Source: Acidiferrobacterales bacterium (GTDB lineage Bacteria > Pseudomonadota > Gammaproteobacteria > Acidiferrobacterales > Sulfurifustaceae). From it: DNA of 36,342 nucleotides. This document shows, in pieces, positions 27,019 to 35,611 of this stretch; the first letter of the stretch is position 1, and the number at the start of each line of letters is the position of its first letter. The stretch is from the NCBI GenBank assembly GCA_919902925.1, contig CAKKRZ010000186.1:1-36342 (forward strand). Direction: 5' to 3'. The position numbers and the translations under genes were made by a program. Below the pieces are notes generated by a model. The model searched no databases and had not been told where the DNA came from. It saw only the letters and a program-made list of their open reading frames with translations.

Positions 27019-30000
27019 TCAGCCGCGCAGCGGCAACTCCTGGTCGAGCAGGCGCTCAAGCTCATCGAGTGGCAATGGCCGGCTATAGAACGAGCCCTGC
27101 ATCTGGTCGCAGCCGCAGGCGCGCAGAAAGGCGAGCTGTTTCTCCGTTTCCACCCCTTCGGCCACGACCGTGAGCTTGAGGTTGTGGGCCATGGCGATGA
27201 TCGTGCTGACGATCGAGGCATCGTCCTTGTCATCCGGGATATCGCGCACGAAGGAACGATCGATCTTGAGGATGTCGATCGGAAAGCGTTTGAGGTAGGA
27301 CAGCGACGAGTATCCGGTCCCGAAATCGTCAATGGCCAGCCGGCAACCGAGTGAATCGAGCCGGGTCAGCAGGTCGAGGGTCTCCTGGGCGTTTTGCATC
27401 AGGATGCTTTCGGTGATCTCTAACTCCAGGCGCCGGGGGTCGAGCCGGCCTTCTTCCACCAGCGATATCACCTGGTCGGCAAACCCGCGGGTAACGAACT
27501 GGCGCGCCGACAGATTGATGCTGATGCGCAGGTCACGCCCGGCGGTCTTCCAGCGGGCGAGTTGCTCGGTGACGGTCGTGATGACCCATTCGCCCACCGG
27601 CACAATCATGCCGGTCTCCTCAAGCAGCGGGATAAACTCGGCCGGCTGCACCAATCCGAGTTGGGGCTGGTTCCAGCGCAGCAATGCCTCGACCGCCACC
27701 ACGCGCCGTGTGCGCAGATCCACCAGTGGCTGGTAATGCAGCACGAGTTCGCGGCGTTCCAGGGCACGGCGCAGTCCGGTTTCCAGCGCCAGCCGTTCGA
27801 CCGCGCGGGCGCTCATGTCGGCCGAATAGAACTGGTAGGTGTTGCGCCCGGCCTCCTTGGCCCGGTACATGGCCGTATCGGAGCTCTTCAGCAGGTCGTT
27901 GGCGTTGTTGCCATCTTCCGGGTAAACGCTGATGCCAATGCTGGTGGTGATGAACAGTTCCCGCTCGCCCAGGTCGAGAGGGCTGGCGAAGGCCTGCAGG
28001 ATCTTGCGCGCCACCCGCACCACGTCGTCGGTGGAGTGCAGGTCCTCGAGCAGGATCGCAAACTCGTCGCCGCTCAGGCGCGCCACGGTATCGGCCTCGC
28101 GCACGCAGGATTTCAGCCGCTCGGCCAGCGCCCGCAGCAGACGGTCGCCAACGTCATGGCCGAGGGTGTCATTGATGACCTTGAAGCGATCGACATCGAG
28201 AAACAGCACGGCGGTCGAGCGCGGCGTGCGCGGCGCGCGTTGCAGGGCGTGTTCGAGGCGATCCAGGAACAGCGTGCGGTTGGGCAGGCTGGTCAGTACG
28301 TCATGGTAGGCCAGGTACTGGAGCTGCTGCTGGGCCTGCATGCGTTCGGTGATGTCCTTGCCGGTTGACACGAAATGGGTGATGCGGCGATTGGCATCAC
28401 GGATCGGGGTAATGGTTTTTTCCTCGAAATACAGCGTGCCATCCTTGCGGCGGTTGGTGATCACGGCGCGAAACACGTCGCCCGCCAGGATGGTGCCCCA
28501 GAGTTTTTGGTAAAAGGCCTGATCGTGCTGGCCGGACTTTACCAGTCGCGGAGTCTGGCCCGCGGCCTCGACCAGGGTATAACCGGTGTTGTGTTCGAAG
28601 GCCGGATTGACGTACTCGATGACGCCGTTCGCATCGGTGATCAGCACGCTGTCGGCGGTCTGCTCGACGGCGCTGGACAGCTTCTGCATCTCTTCCTCGG
28701 CGCGCTTGCGTTGCGTAATGTCGCGCACGATGCTTTGCAAACGCCCGTCCTCCAGCATCGACGCACTGATCTCGACATCAATCAGATGGCCGTCCTGGTG
28801 GCGCAATCGCCGCTCCAGCATGATCGAGCGGACCGTCCGCAGCAGGGCCAGCTGCGGCGGCGGATCGCCCGGCGGGATCAGGTCCTTCATGTTCATCCGC
28901 AGAAGCTCATCTTCGCGGTAGCCGACCATCGCGCAGCCGCGCGGGTTGACGTTGACGTAATGTCCATCACTGTCGGCGATGAAAATGCCGTCGGCCGCCT
29001 CCTGCATCAACGCGCGATAGCGCTGCTCGCTCAGCACCAGGGCCTGTTCGGCCAGCTTGCGTTCGCTGATGTCGTGCACGAATACCAGTCCGGCCGGCTC
29101 GCCCTGCCACGTGGTCAGGGTGGCGGTGATCTCCACGGGCACGGACTGTCGGTCCTTGGTGACAAACACGGTCTCATAGGTGCCCGGGACGGATTTGCCG
29201 TCCTGACGATCGCGGAAGCGCTGCAACACCTTCTCGATTTCGTCCGGGTGAACCAGCTCCGGGATCCCGGTCCGGGCAATTTCTTCGAGCGTGTACCCGA
29301 GCAGACGACACAGGCGCGGGTTGGCAAACATGTGTTTGCCATTGTGGTTGACCAGGATACCGACGTTGGCGTTCTCCGTGAGTGCGCGGAAATTGACTTC
29401 GCTCTGCCGAAGCGCCTGTTCCGCCTGGCGCCGCTCCGTGATGTCGGTGATAAACCCTTTGAGCGTCAGCAGTTCACCGTTGTCGGCGAACACGCCTTCG
29501 CCCTGCTCCCAGACCCATTTTTCCCGGCCATCGGCGGCACGGATGCGGTAGCTGATCGTGAAAGGACGCCTTTGTCCGACCGCAGCCTGCGCCTCGTCCC
29601 AGACCATCTGGCGGTCATCCGGATGAATCAGATCTCCATAATTGATGGTGCGACGGGTGACAAAATCATCGGGCGCATGGCCGGTCAGGGCCAGGCTGCC
29701 TCCGCTGATGAAATCCGCCGTCCAGTCGGGGTCGTTCCGGCAGCGATACACCATGCCCGGCAAATTGCTGAGCAGCGTGGCATGGATACGCTGGCTCTCG
29801 CGCAATTGCTGTTCGTGCAGCAGCCGCACCAGTGCGCTGCCGGTGCGACCGGCAAACAATCGCAAAAAAGTTTCGGTGCGTTCGCGATCGGCCAGCGGCT
29901 GTCGGTCCATGACCACCAGGATGCCCAACGGCTGGCCATCCGGCCCATGCAGGGCCTTGCCGCAATAGCTGTCGATGCCCATCTTCACCAGCATCGAATC

Positions 30001-30369
30001 TTCCGGAAAGAGCTGCTGGACATTACTCTCATACGTACAGAAACCGCTCTCGATCACGGATTCACAGGGCGTGCCCGCGAGGTCGTAATGGAGATTGTCG
30101 ACCGCCTGCCGATCGACGGTGAGGCTCAGGGTGCGAACCGAATGACCGTCCGGTTCCAGCGCGCCGACGAAGGCAAACGCCACCCCCAGGGTGTTGGCCA
30201 GATAAGCGGTGGTGGCGGCAAAAAACTGCTCAGCGGTCGCAGCCGACAACACGGCCGCCAGATCCTCCAGCGTCACCGTGGCCGATCGCCCGCCCGGTCG
30301 CGAGGCGGCATCCGCCCGCGCAGGACGGGGCTGCTTGCCCCCTTGTCGCGACAACGTCTTGTCTCCCAT
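27019..30369 (-). CDS. GAF-PAS-GGDEF-EAL cyclic di-GMP signalling protein
   Basis: A 1116-residue soluble sensor. A GAF domain (about 35-185) is followed by four PAS domains (about 195-315, 325-440, 445-560 and 565-690; the last three are each closed by an ITERxxAE or DISERKLAEQ-like linker). A GGDEF domain follows (about 695-855: LPNRTLFLDRLEHA, active site SGDEF about 765, I-site READ five residues before it), then EAL (about 865-1110: VEALLRW, DDFGTGYSSLSYLK, VVAEGVET). The EAL motif is intact, so phosphodiesterase activity is likely; the GGDEF site (SGDEF) may also be active. It responds to an intracellular signal. It is convergent with ctaA. Confidence 0.93.
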   Translation of the reverse strand: MGDKTLSRQGGKQPRPARADAASRPGGRSATVTLEDLAAVLSAATAEQFFAATTAYLANTLGVAFAFVGALEPDGHSVRTLSLTVDRQAVDNLHYDLAGTPCESVIESGFCTYESNVQQLFPEDSMLVKMGIDSYCGKALHGPDGQPLGILVVMDRQPLADRERTETFLRLFAGRTGSALVRLLHEQQLRESQRIHATLLSNLPGMVYRCRNDPDWTADFISGGSLALTGHAPDDFVTRRTINYGDLIHPDDRQMVWDEAQAAVGQRRPFTISYRIRAADGREKWVWEQGEGVFADNGELLTLKGFITDITERRQAEQALRQSEVNFRALTENANVGILVNHNGKHMFANPRLCRLLGYTLEEIARTGIPELVHPDEIEKVLQRFRDRQDGKSVPGTYETVFVTKDRQSVPVEITATLTTWQGEPAGLVFVHDISERKLAEQALVLSEQRYRALMQEAADGIFIADSDGHYVNVNPRGCAMVGYREDELLRMNMKDLIPPGDPPPQLALLRTVRSIMLERRLRHQDGHLIDVEISASMLEDGRLQSIVRDITQRKRAEEEMQKLSSAVEQTADSVLITDANGVIEYVNPAFEHNTGYTLVEAAGQTPRLVKSGQHDQAFYQKLWGTILAGDVFRAVITNRRKDGTLYFEEKTITPIRDANRRITHFVSTGKDITERMQAQQQLQYLAYHDVLTSLPNRTLFLDRLEHALQRAPRTPRSTAVLFLDVDRFKVINDTLGHDVGDRLLRALAERLKSCVREADTVARLSGDEFAILLEDLHSTDDVVRVARKILQAFASPLDLGERELFITTSIGISVYPEDGNNANDLLKSSDTAMYRAKEAGRNTYQFYSADMSARAVERLALETGLRRALERRELVLHYQPLVDLRTRRVVAVEALLRWNQPQLGLVQPAEFIPLLEETGMIVPVGEWVITTVTEQLARWKTAGRDLRISINLSARQFVTRGFADQVISLVEEGRLDPRRLELEITESILMQNAQETLDLLTRLDSLGCRLAIDDFGTGYSSLSYLKRFPIDILKIDRSFVRDIPDDKDDASIVSTIIAMAHNLKLTVVAEGVETEKQLAFLRACGCDQMQGSFYSRPLPLDELERLLDQELPLRG

Positions 30370-30619
30370 GCCAACCAGACAGGCCGGATGGCCGTTCCCG
30401 AATCAGTTTAGGGTGGTGCGTCCTGCGGATTGCCAGCGGCGGATGCCCTGCCGTGGGGTGCCGCTGAATACGGCCCGTAACCCATCAGCTTAGTCAAGAA
30501 TGAGCACCGGCTATACCACGGCCCGGTGAATCGCCAGACCGGCCTACGAATTGGTGCACAATTAGATAAGGACAATGGCTCACAGTGGACTTTGCTCATT
30601 TATCCACGAAAATAGCCGC

Positions 30620-31003
30620 ATGTCCGTATTGACCCTCGGTCACCAGCTGCTGGCGCTGGTCTCCATCCTCGGTTTCATCCAGCGCGGGATATGGATGGCC
30701 GGAGGTTCGCCGCTGCTCACGAAACGCTGGGTACGGATAGCCCCGCACGTGGTCGATACCGCGCTGTTGGCCACCGGCATCGCCCTGCTGCTGCCGCTGC
30801 TCCAGCACCCGGATACACCGGCGTGGTCCTGGCTGGGGCCCAAGCTGGTCGCACTGCTGGCCTATATCGGACTCGGGATGCTGGCCTTGCGGCCCGGGCG
30901 TTTGCGGTCGGTCCGCATCGCGGCCTTTTTCGCGGCGCTGTCGATGTTCGGCTATATCATCGGCGTGGCCACGACGCGCAGCGCCACCCTGGCGCTGTTC
31001 TGA
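30620..31003 (+). CDS. SirB2-like integral membrane protein
   Basis: A 127-residue protein of four hydrophobic helices: LALVSILGFIQRGIWM, then VVDTALLATGIALLLPLLQHP, KLVALLAYIGLGMLAL and AAFFAALSMFGYIIGVATT. Length and layout fit the SirB2 family (named from Salmonella; molecular role unclear). An ATG at 30575 would add 15 residues but its AAGGA site is only two bases away. 19 bp separate it from the NnrS gene on the same strand, so they are likely co-transcribed. The preceding gap (30370-30619) shows no clear gene. Confidence 0.8.
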   Translation: MSVLTLGHQLLALVSILGFIQRGIWMAGGSPLLTKRWVRIAPHVVDTALLATGIALLLPLLQHPDTPAWSWLGPKLVALLAYIGLGMLALRPGRLRSVRIAAFFAALSMFGYIIGVATTRSATLALF

Positions 31004-31022
31004 GCGGCGAGCGAACCGACAC

Positions 31023-32264
31023 ATGGCTTCCACGCCTCCCGCAATCGTTCCCGAACCCGGCGCGAATGGATTGACGTTGTTCTCCGCCCCGCACCGGCTG
31101 TTTTTTGCCGCCGGCATGGTTCAGGTTCTGCTGACGATACTCTTCTGGGCGGCCGAGCTGGCGATGCGTCTGGCGGAGTACCCGGGCCGTCTCGTCATCG
31201 CGAGCTCCGACGTTCATGCCTGGCTGATGGTGTACGGGGTATTTCCATTTTTCATTTTTGGTTTTCTGTTCACGGTCTATCCGCGCTGGATGGCTCAGGA
31301 AGCGATCGGGCGTACAAGCTACACGCGCGCCGCCCTGCTGCTCATCGCCGGACTAACATTCATCTACGCCGGGTGGTGGCTGGGTCGCGCCACGCTGCTC
31401 ACCGGACTGGCTATCTTCCTCGCCGGCTGGCTGAGCGCGCTGACCACGCTGTTCGGGGTCTACCGGCGCGCGCGCACACACAGTGTCCACGAACCGCTGC
31501 TGAATGCCGCGCTCATTGCCGGCGCATTCGGCATCGCGAGCTTCATGGTCGGCGTGGTCAGCGGCGATCGCTTCTGGCTGGCCCTGGCCCGCGAGGCCGG
31601 GCTGTGGCTGTTTCTGGTGCCGGTGGTGTTTCTGGTCAGCCACCGCATGATCCCGTTCTTCAGTCAGAGCGTGATCATGAATTATCTGATGCAACGGCCG
31701 GGTTGGGCCCCGCCGCTCATGCTGGTGTGCGCGGCCGGCCACGCGCTGCTGGAGCTGAGCGGATTGCCGCAGTGGCGCTTTCTGGTCGACGCGCCGCTGG
31801 CCGTGGCGGCATTGCACCTCAGTTACCTCTGGCAGTTTCGCGCCAGCTTCCACGCCCGCCTGCTGGCCATGTTGCACATCGCGTTCCTGTGGCTGGGCGT
31901 GGCCATGTCGTTGTTCGCGTTGCAGAGCATCGCCTGGCTGATCACCGGCAGCGACTGGCTGGGCCGCGCGCCCGTGCATGCGCTGGGCATCGGTTTTCTG
32001 GCGGGCATGATCGTGGCCATGGCCTCGCGCGTGACGCTCGGCCATTCCGGGCGTTCACTGCTGGCCGACCGCATGACGTGGCTGGCGCTGCTCGGCGTGA
32101 ACGGGGTCGCCCTGCTGCGCGTGGCGGCCGAGTTGGTGCCGGCCGGCGCGGCCGCCGTCCTCAACCTGTCTGCGGCGCTGGCCTGGCTGGCGGTGCTCGG
32201 CGCGTGGGTTGTGCATTATCTGCCGATCTATTTTCGTCCGCGCCTAGACGGTCGACCGGGGTGA
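31023..32264 (+). CDS. nnrS: NnrS family membrane protein
   Basis: A 413-residue polytopic membrane protein with about twelve helices and family marks LFSAPHRLFFAAGMVQVL (residues about 18-35), VHAWLMVYGVFPFFIFGFLFTVYPRW (residues about 65-90), SHRMIPFFSQ and LGIGFLAGMIVAMASRVTLGHSGR. NnrS proteins contain heme and copper and protect against nitrosative stress during denitrification. This fits the Nxr/Nar-like operon 6 kb away. The exact biochemical role is not settled. Confidence 0.93.
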   Translation: MASTPPAIVPEPGANGLTLFSAPHRLFFAAGMVQVLLTILFWAAELAMRLAEYPGRLVIASSDVHAWLMVYGVFPFFIFGFLFTVYPRWMAQEAIGRTSYTRAALLLIAGLTFIYAGWWLGRATLLTGLAIFLAGWLSALTTLFGVYRRARTHSVHEPLLNAALIAGAFGIASFMVGVVSGDRFWLALAREAGLWLFLVPVVFLVSHRMIPFFSQSVIMNYLMQRPGWAPPLMLVCAAGHALLELSGLPQWRFLVDAPLAVAALHLSYLWQFRASFHARLLAMLHIAFLWLGVAMSLFALQSIAWLITGSDWLGRAPVHALGIGFLAGMIVAMASRVTLGHSGRSLLADRMTWLALLGVNGVALLRVAAELVPAGAAAVLNLSAALAWLAVLGAWVVHYLPIYFRPRLDGRPG

Positions 32265-32306
32265 TCGTCGGCCGCGGACGCCGCGGCGTCTCGTATCTAG
32301 AGCGAG

Positions 32307-32335
32307 CTGAAAAAGTCCAGGACGGACTTTTCCAG
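32307..32335. terminator. Hairpin after nnrS
   Basis: CTGAAAAAGTCC and GGACTTTTCCAG form a 12-bp stem with one mismatch and an AGGAC loop, about 45 bp beyond the nnrS stop. It may end the SirB2-like/nnrS transcript, or be the outer part of a repeat next to the element that follows. Confidence 0.5.
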
Positions 32336-32344
32336 CACTCTAAC

Positions 32345-32500
32345 TAGAACCCATCTCAAAAATGCATCACTACTAACCGCAGATAAACGCAGGAAGGGAT
32401 GGATGAACGCAGATACACCAGAATCCGCGTTCATCTGCGTATTCCATTTGCGTTCATCCGCGTTCCAGGTTCTTAACCAGTGATTTTGAGATAGCTTCTA
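32345..32500. mobile_element. MITE-like element with imperfect terminal inverted repeats
   Basis: The left end (32345-32371) and the inverted right end (32479-32500) share TAGAA, ATCTCAAAA and a following TCACT with small gaps. Between them are reiterated inverted units of GAACGCAGAT and ATCTGCGTTC (about 32379-32464) able to fold into long hairpins. No coding capacity or clear target duplication is seen. The internal CGTTCATCTGCGT-like repeats are common in unrelated bacteria. Confidence 0.5.
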
Positions 32501-32502
32501 AA

Positions 32503-32552
32503 GTGACAATGGTCAATACCAGCCACGTGGGCCTGGTGTAGGGTGGCCACCC
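32503..32552 (+). promoter_or_regulatory. FNR-like half-perfect box and palindrome before nitronate monooxygenase
   Basis: GTGACAATGGTCAA (32503-32516) fits TTGAC-N4-GTCAA with one mismatch. GGGTGGCCACCC (32541-32552) is a perfect 12-bp palindrome one base before the ATG at 32554, in the place of a ribosome binding site. Neither site is proven; together they suggest tight control of the gene. Confidence 0.35.
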
Positions 32553-32553
32553 G

Positions 32554-33723
32554 ATGACCCGCACGTCGCTCCCTTTACTCACTATCCGTGGCCGTCAGCT
32601 GCTGCCCGTCATTCAGGGCGGCATGGGCGTCGGCATTTCGGCGCACCGGTTGGCCGGTGCGGTGGCGCGGGCGGGTGCCGTGGGCACCATCGCCAGCGTC
32701 GATCTGCGCCGCCTGCATCCCGACCTGATGAAACGGTTGCGCAAGTGCAACGATCCCGTCATGCACGGGGCGGCCAATGTCGAGGCACTCGACCGCGAGG
32801 TGCGCGCGGCCAGGAACATCGCCGGGCCTGACGGTTTCATCGCCGTCAACGTCATGCGCGCGCTGTCCAACTACGCCGAGAGCGTGGTGCAGGCCTGCAA
32901 GAGCGGGGCGAATGCCATCATTGCGGGCGCCGGCCTGCCCTTCGACCTGCCGGCGCTGACCGAGAAATTCAAGGACGTCGCGCTGATTCCTATCCTGTCG
33001 GAGGAGCGCGGCGTGCGCGTGGTGCTGAAAAAATGGATGCGCGTGGGCCGCCTGCCGGATGCCATCGTGATCGAACACCCGCGCTACGCCGGCGGCCATC
33101 TCGGCGCGACGCGGCTGGACGAGGTGAACGACCGCCGTTTTGATTTTGGGCACGTGCTGGCCGAAATCCGCCGGGTGTTCGCGGAACTGGGGATTGCCTT
33201 CGACCGCATCCCGCTGATCCCGGCCGGCGGCATCAACTCCTACCAGAAAATCCGCGAGCTGTTCAACCTCGGCGCCGCCGGCGTGCAGATCGGCACGCCG
33301 TTCGCGGTCACCGAAGAATGCGATGCCCACCCCAATTTCAAAAAGGTGCTGGCCGAGGCCGGACCGGAAAACATCGTGACCTTCATGAGCGCCGCCGGCC
33401 TGCCGGCACGGGCGGTGCTGACCCCGTGGCTGCGGCGCTATCTGGCGCGCGAGGATAAGCTGCGCGCCCGCGCCGACCCGTCCTGCGGGCAATGCCCGCA
33501 ACGGCTGGAGTGCCTCAGCCACTGCGGCTTCAAGGACGGCAACCCGCAAAGCGGACAGTTCTGCATCGAGACCCAGCTGGCCGCCGCCCAGCGCGGCAAT
33601 GTCGAGCAGGGACTGTTCTTCCGCGGCAGCGAGTCTTTGCCCTTCGGCCGGGAGATACGCCCGGTCGCCGACCTGCTCGATCGCCTGCTGAATCCTCCGT
33701 CCGGCGCGCCGGCGGCGGTTTGA
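32554..33723 (+). CDS. Nitronate monooxygenase (2-nitropropane dioxygenase-like)
   Basis: A 389-residue FMN-dependent TIM-barrel enzyme. Marks: PVIQGGMGVGISAHRLAGAV (residues 18-37), IAGAGLPFDLPAL, EHPRYAGGHLG, IPLIPAGGINS and GVQIGTPF (phosphate-binding loops). These enzymes oxidise alkyl nitronates; some relatives are enoyl-ACP reductases. The family catalytic histidine is not assigned with certainty. The C-terminus has an added motif CGQCPQRLECLSHC (C-x2-C-x5-C-x3-C) that could bind an iron-sulfur cluster or zinc. A nitro-compound role would fit the nitrogen context. Its stop is one base from the convergent DksA-like gene. Confidence 0.85.
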   Translation: MTRTSLPLLTIRGRQLLPVIQGGMGVGISAHRLAGAVARAGAVGTIASVDLRRLHPDLMKRLRKCNDPVMHGAANVEALDREVRAARNIAGPDGFIAVNVMRALSNYAESVVQACKSGANAIIAGAGLPFDLPALTEKFKDVALIPILSEERGVRVVLKKWMRVGRLPDAIVIEHPRYAGGHLGATRLDEVNDRRFDFGHVLAEIRRVFAELGIAFDRIPLIPAGGINSYQKIRELFNLGAAGVQIGTPFAVTEECDAHPNFKKVLAEAGPENIVTFMSAAGLPARAVLTPWLRRYLAREDKLRARADPSCGQCPQRLECLSHCGFKDGNPQSGQFCIETQLAAAQRGNVEQGLFFRGSESLPFGREIRPVADLLDRLLNPPSGAPAAV

Positions 33724-33724
33724 T

Positions 33725-34126
33725 TCACAGACTCGGCGTCGGGTCCTTGCCGCCGCGGCGGCGCGCCTCCAGCCGCAACTGGCAGGGCATGCAGCGCTTG
33801 GCCGTCGGCCAGGCTTCGAGGCGATCCGGCCTGATGGTGTCGTCGCAATCAAGACAGATACCATAACGGCCCTCGGCGATGCGGGTAAGCGCCGCCTCCA
33901 CATCGGTCAGCTCCTCGACCTCGCGTTCACGCTGCGCGAGGTTCAGACCCTGAAGCAGATTGGCGACAGATTCGTCGCCCGCGTCGTGTACGCTGCCGGC
34001 AAGTTCAAGATAGTCGTCGCGATTCGTTGCGATCAGCGCATCGTGGATGAGCCGGCGCAATTGCTCGCGCCGTTCGCGCAAAATCTCTTTGAACATGTCG
34101 AGCTGCTGGCTGCTGAGCGTCGCCAT
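33725..34126 (-). CDS. DksA/TraR-type zinc-finger protein
   Basis: A 133-residue protein with an N-terminal coiled-coil region (about 5-85) and the C4 zinc finger CLDC-x17-CMPC (about 95-120, YGICLDCDDTIRPDRLEAWPTAKRC), characteristic of the DksA/TraR family. Members bind RNA polymerase through the secondary channel and tune transcription with ppGpp. It is shorter than E. coli DksA (151) and may be a paralogue. AAGGAG precedes the ATG. Confidence 0.88.
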   Translation of the reverse strand: MATLSSQQLDMFKEILRERREQLRRLIHDALIATNRDDYLELAGSVHDAGDESVANLLQGLNLAQREREVEELTDVEAALTRIAEGRYGICLDCDDTIRPDRLEAWPTAKRCMPCQLRLEARRRGGKDPTPSL

Positions 34127-34228
34127 CGCTACTCCTTGATCTGCATCAACGAATCCTGATCCGGTTCCATACTAGTGTGGTTCCGCCATGCACGCCAGTT
34201 TTCCGGAACGGCCGTGACCATGAATACG

Positions 34229-34251
34229 GATCAAGCAGATGATAGTTGATC
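34229..34251. repeat. Inverted repeat between moeA and the DksA-like gene
   Basis: GATCAA-N11-TTGATC. A larger TGATCCG/CGGATCA pairing with upstream sequence (from about 34158) is also possible. It may form a terminator-like structure after moeA, but there is no T run. Confidence 0.3.
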
Positions 34252-34260
34252 AGAGGTTCC

Positions 34261-35511
34261 CTAGCCGGGAGAAAGCGGAATGGCGACCACCGCCGCGCCA
34301 GCCTCGAATCCGTCCGACTCGGCCTCGACGCGGATGAAACCGTTGGTGTCCGCCATGGGGCGAAGCTGATGGGAGCCCTGCCCTTTCAGGGCTTCGGCCA
34401 TGAGCCGGCCGTTCTCCGAATACAGGCGCGCGCGCAGGAACTCGGTGCGACCGGCCCGGCGGCGAAAACCATTGCTGGCGGTCGCGGCCAACTCGATCAT
34501 GCCGCTGGACGCATGGTGCCAGGCACACAGCGCCGGCTCGACAAACAGCAGGAAGGTGACCAGGCTCGACACCGGATTGCCGGGCAACGCAAAAAAATGC
34601 GTGCGCTCGCCGAGGCGACCGAAGGCGATCGGCTTGCCGGGCTTGATGCGCACCTTCCAGAAATGGATTTCGCCGATCTCGGCGAACACCTGCTTGACCA
34701 GATCGTGATCGCCAACCGAAACGCCGCCGCTGGTGATGACGAAATCGAAGCCGCCATCGGGCCATCCCTGGCCTGCGGCCCTCGCCTCGGTCCTATCGGC
34801 GAAGCCGCCAGCTTTTTGAAGCAATGCCCGCAGGGCATCGGGCTCGTCGCGCACCGTACCGCCGTCGATCGCCTCGGCGCCGAGCGCGCGAATTTGCAGC
34901 AGCGTGGCGAGCCGGTTGGATTCGTAGATCTGACCGGGCTGCAAGGGCTGGCCGGGGGCGACCAGCTCGTTGCCGGTGGCGACCACCAGCACGCGCGCAC
35001 GACGAAACACATCGATCTTGTCGATACCCGCGGTCGACAGCAACGCAAGATTCCAGGCATTCAGCCGCTGACCCGGACGAAGCAATTCATGGCCGGCAGG
35101 AAAATCCTCGCCGCGGCGACGGATGTGCTGACCTGCCTTGATGCTGCGTGGAAAAACGATTCGCCCATCCTGCTCGTGGATGTCTTCCTGGATCACGACC
35201 GTATCGGCACCGGCCGGCAAGGGCGCGCCCGTGAAGATGCGCATGGTCGTGCCCGGTTTGAGCGTGGCCGGCGCCTGTCCGCAGCTCGATTCGCCGTGCA
35301 ATGGCAGGCGGAAATCGTGCGCCGCCAGATCGGCCAGCTTCACGGCGTAGCCGTCCATGGCCGAGTTGTCGAAGGCCGGATTGTCGACGCGGGCGCGGGG
35401 CGTATCGGCCAGATAGCGCCCGCCGGCATCGACCAGCGGCACGGACTCGCGTTCCGTGCACGCACGAACACCTTGCAGAATGGCGGCACGGGCTTCTTCG
35501 AGGCTCAGCAT
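34261..35511 (-). CDS. moeA: Molybdopterin molybdenumtransferase MoeA with in-frame repeat insertion
   Basis: A 416-residue protein that inserts molybdate into adenylylated molybdopterin. Family segments: LSLEEARAAILQGV (start), VDNPAFDNSAMDGYAVKLADL, IFTGAPLPAGADTVVIQED, VVATGNELVAPGQPLQPGQIYESNR, VITSGGVSVGDHDLVKQVF and FALPGNPVSSLVTFLLFV. ATG 35511 matches the usual start; codons back to 35586 are not needed. Residues about 234-252 (ADRTEARAAGQGWPDGG) are an 18-codon insertion (repeat copy E) between a helix and the strand that starts DFVITSGG, where E. coli MoeA has no such segment. The catalytic regions are otherwise intact. Divergent from moaB. Confidence 0.93.
   Translation of the reverse strand: MLSLEEARAAILQGVRACTERESVPLVDAGGRYLADTPRARVDNPAFDNSAMDGYAVKLADLAAHDFRLPLHGESSCGQAPATLKPGTTMRIFTGAPLPAGADTVVIQEDIHEQDGRIVFPRSIKAGQHIRRRGEDFPAGHELLRPGQRLNAWNLALLSTAGIDKIDVFRRARVLVVATGNELVAPGQPLQPGQIYESNRLATLLQIRALGAEAIDGGTVRDEPDALRALLQKAGGFADRTEARAAGQGWPDGGFDFVITSGGVSVGDHDLVKQVFAEIGEIHFWKVRIKPGKPIAFGRLGERTHFFALPGNPVSSLVTFLLFVEPALCAWHHASSGMIELAATASNGFRRRAGRTEFLRARLYSENGRLMAEALKGQGSHQLRPMADTNGFIRVEAESDGFEAGAAVVAIPLSPG
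34746..34810 (-). repeat. Dispersed palindromic repeat, copy E, with flanking direct repeat
   Basis: On the minus strand: GGCTTCGCCGATAGGACCGA, then GGCGAGGGCCGCAGGCCAGG and GATGGCC. An 11-bp repeat, CGAAGCCGCCA on the plus strand, occurs at 34746-34756 and 34800-34810, 54 bp apart. The element thus adds exactly 18 codons to moeA. Confidence 0.85.
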
Positions 35512-35611
35512 AACGATCACTTCACTGGCGGTTACGGTAACGCATTTCCGGGCAGGCGCCCAGCGGTTATCATGGCATCGTTTCACCCGCCCTTACCGGA
35601 GAAGACGCATC

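Noticed and set aside
28375-30411. A 678-codon frame antisense to the GAF-PAS-GGDEF-EAL gene
   Set aside because: Codon-bias shadow of a gene whose GGDEF and EAL motifs are unmistakable.
32379-32464. A possible CRISPR array
   Set aside because: The repeats are inverted and overlapping, with no regular unit and no unique spacers; better described as an element rich in dyads.
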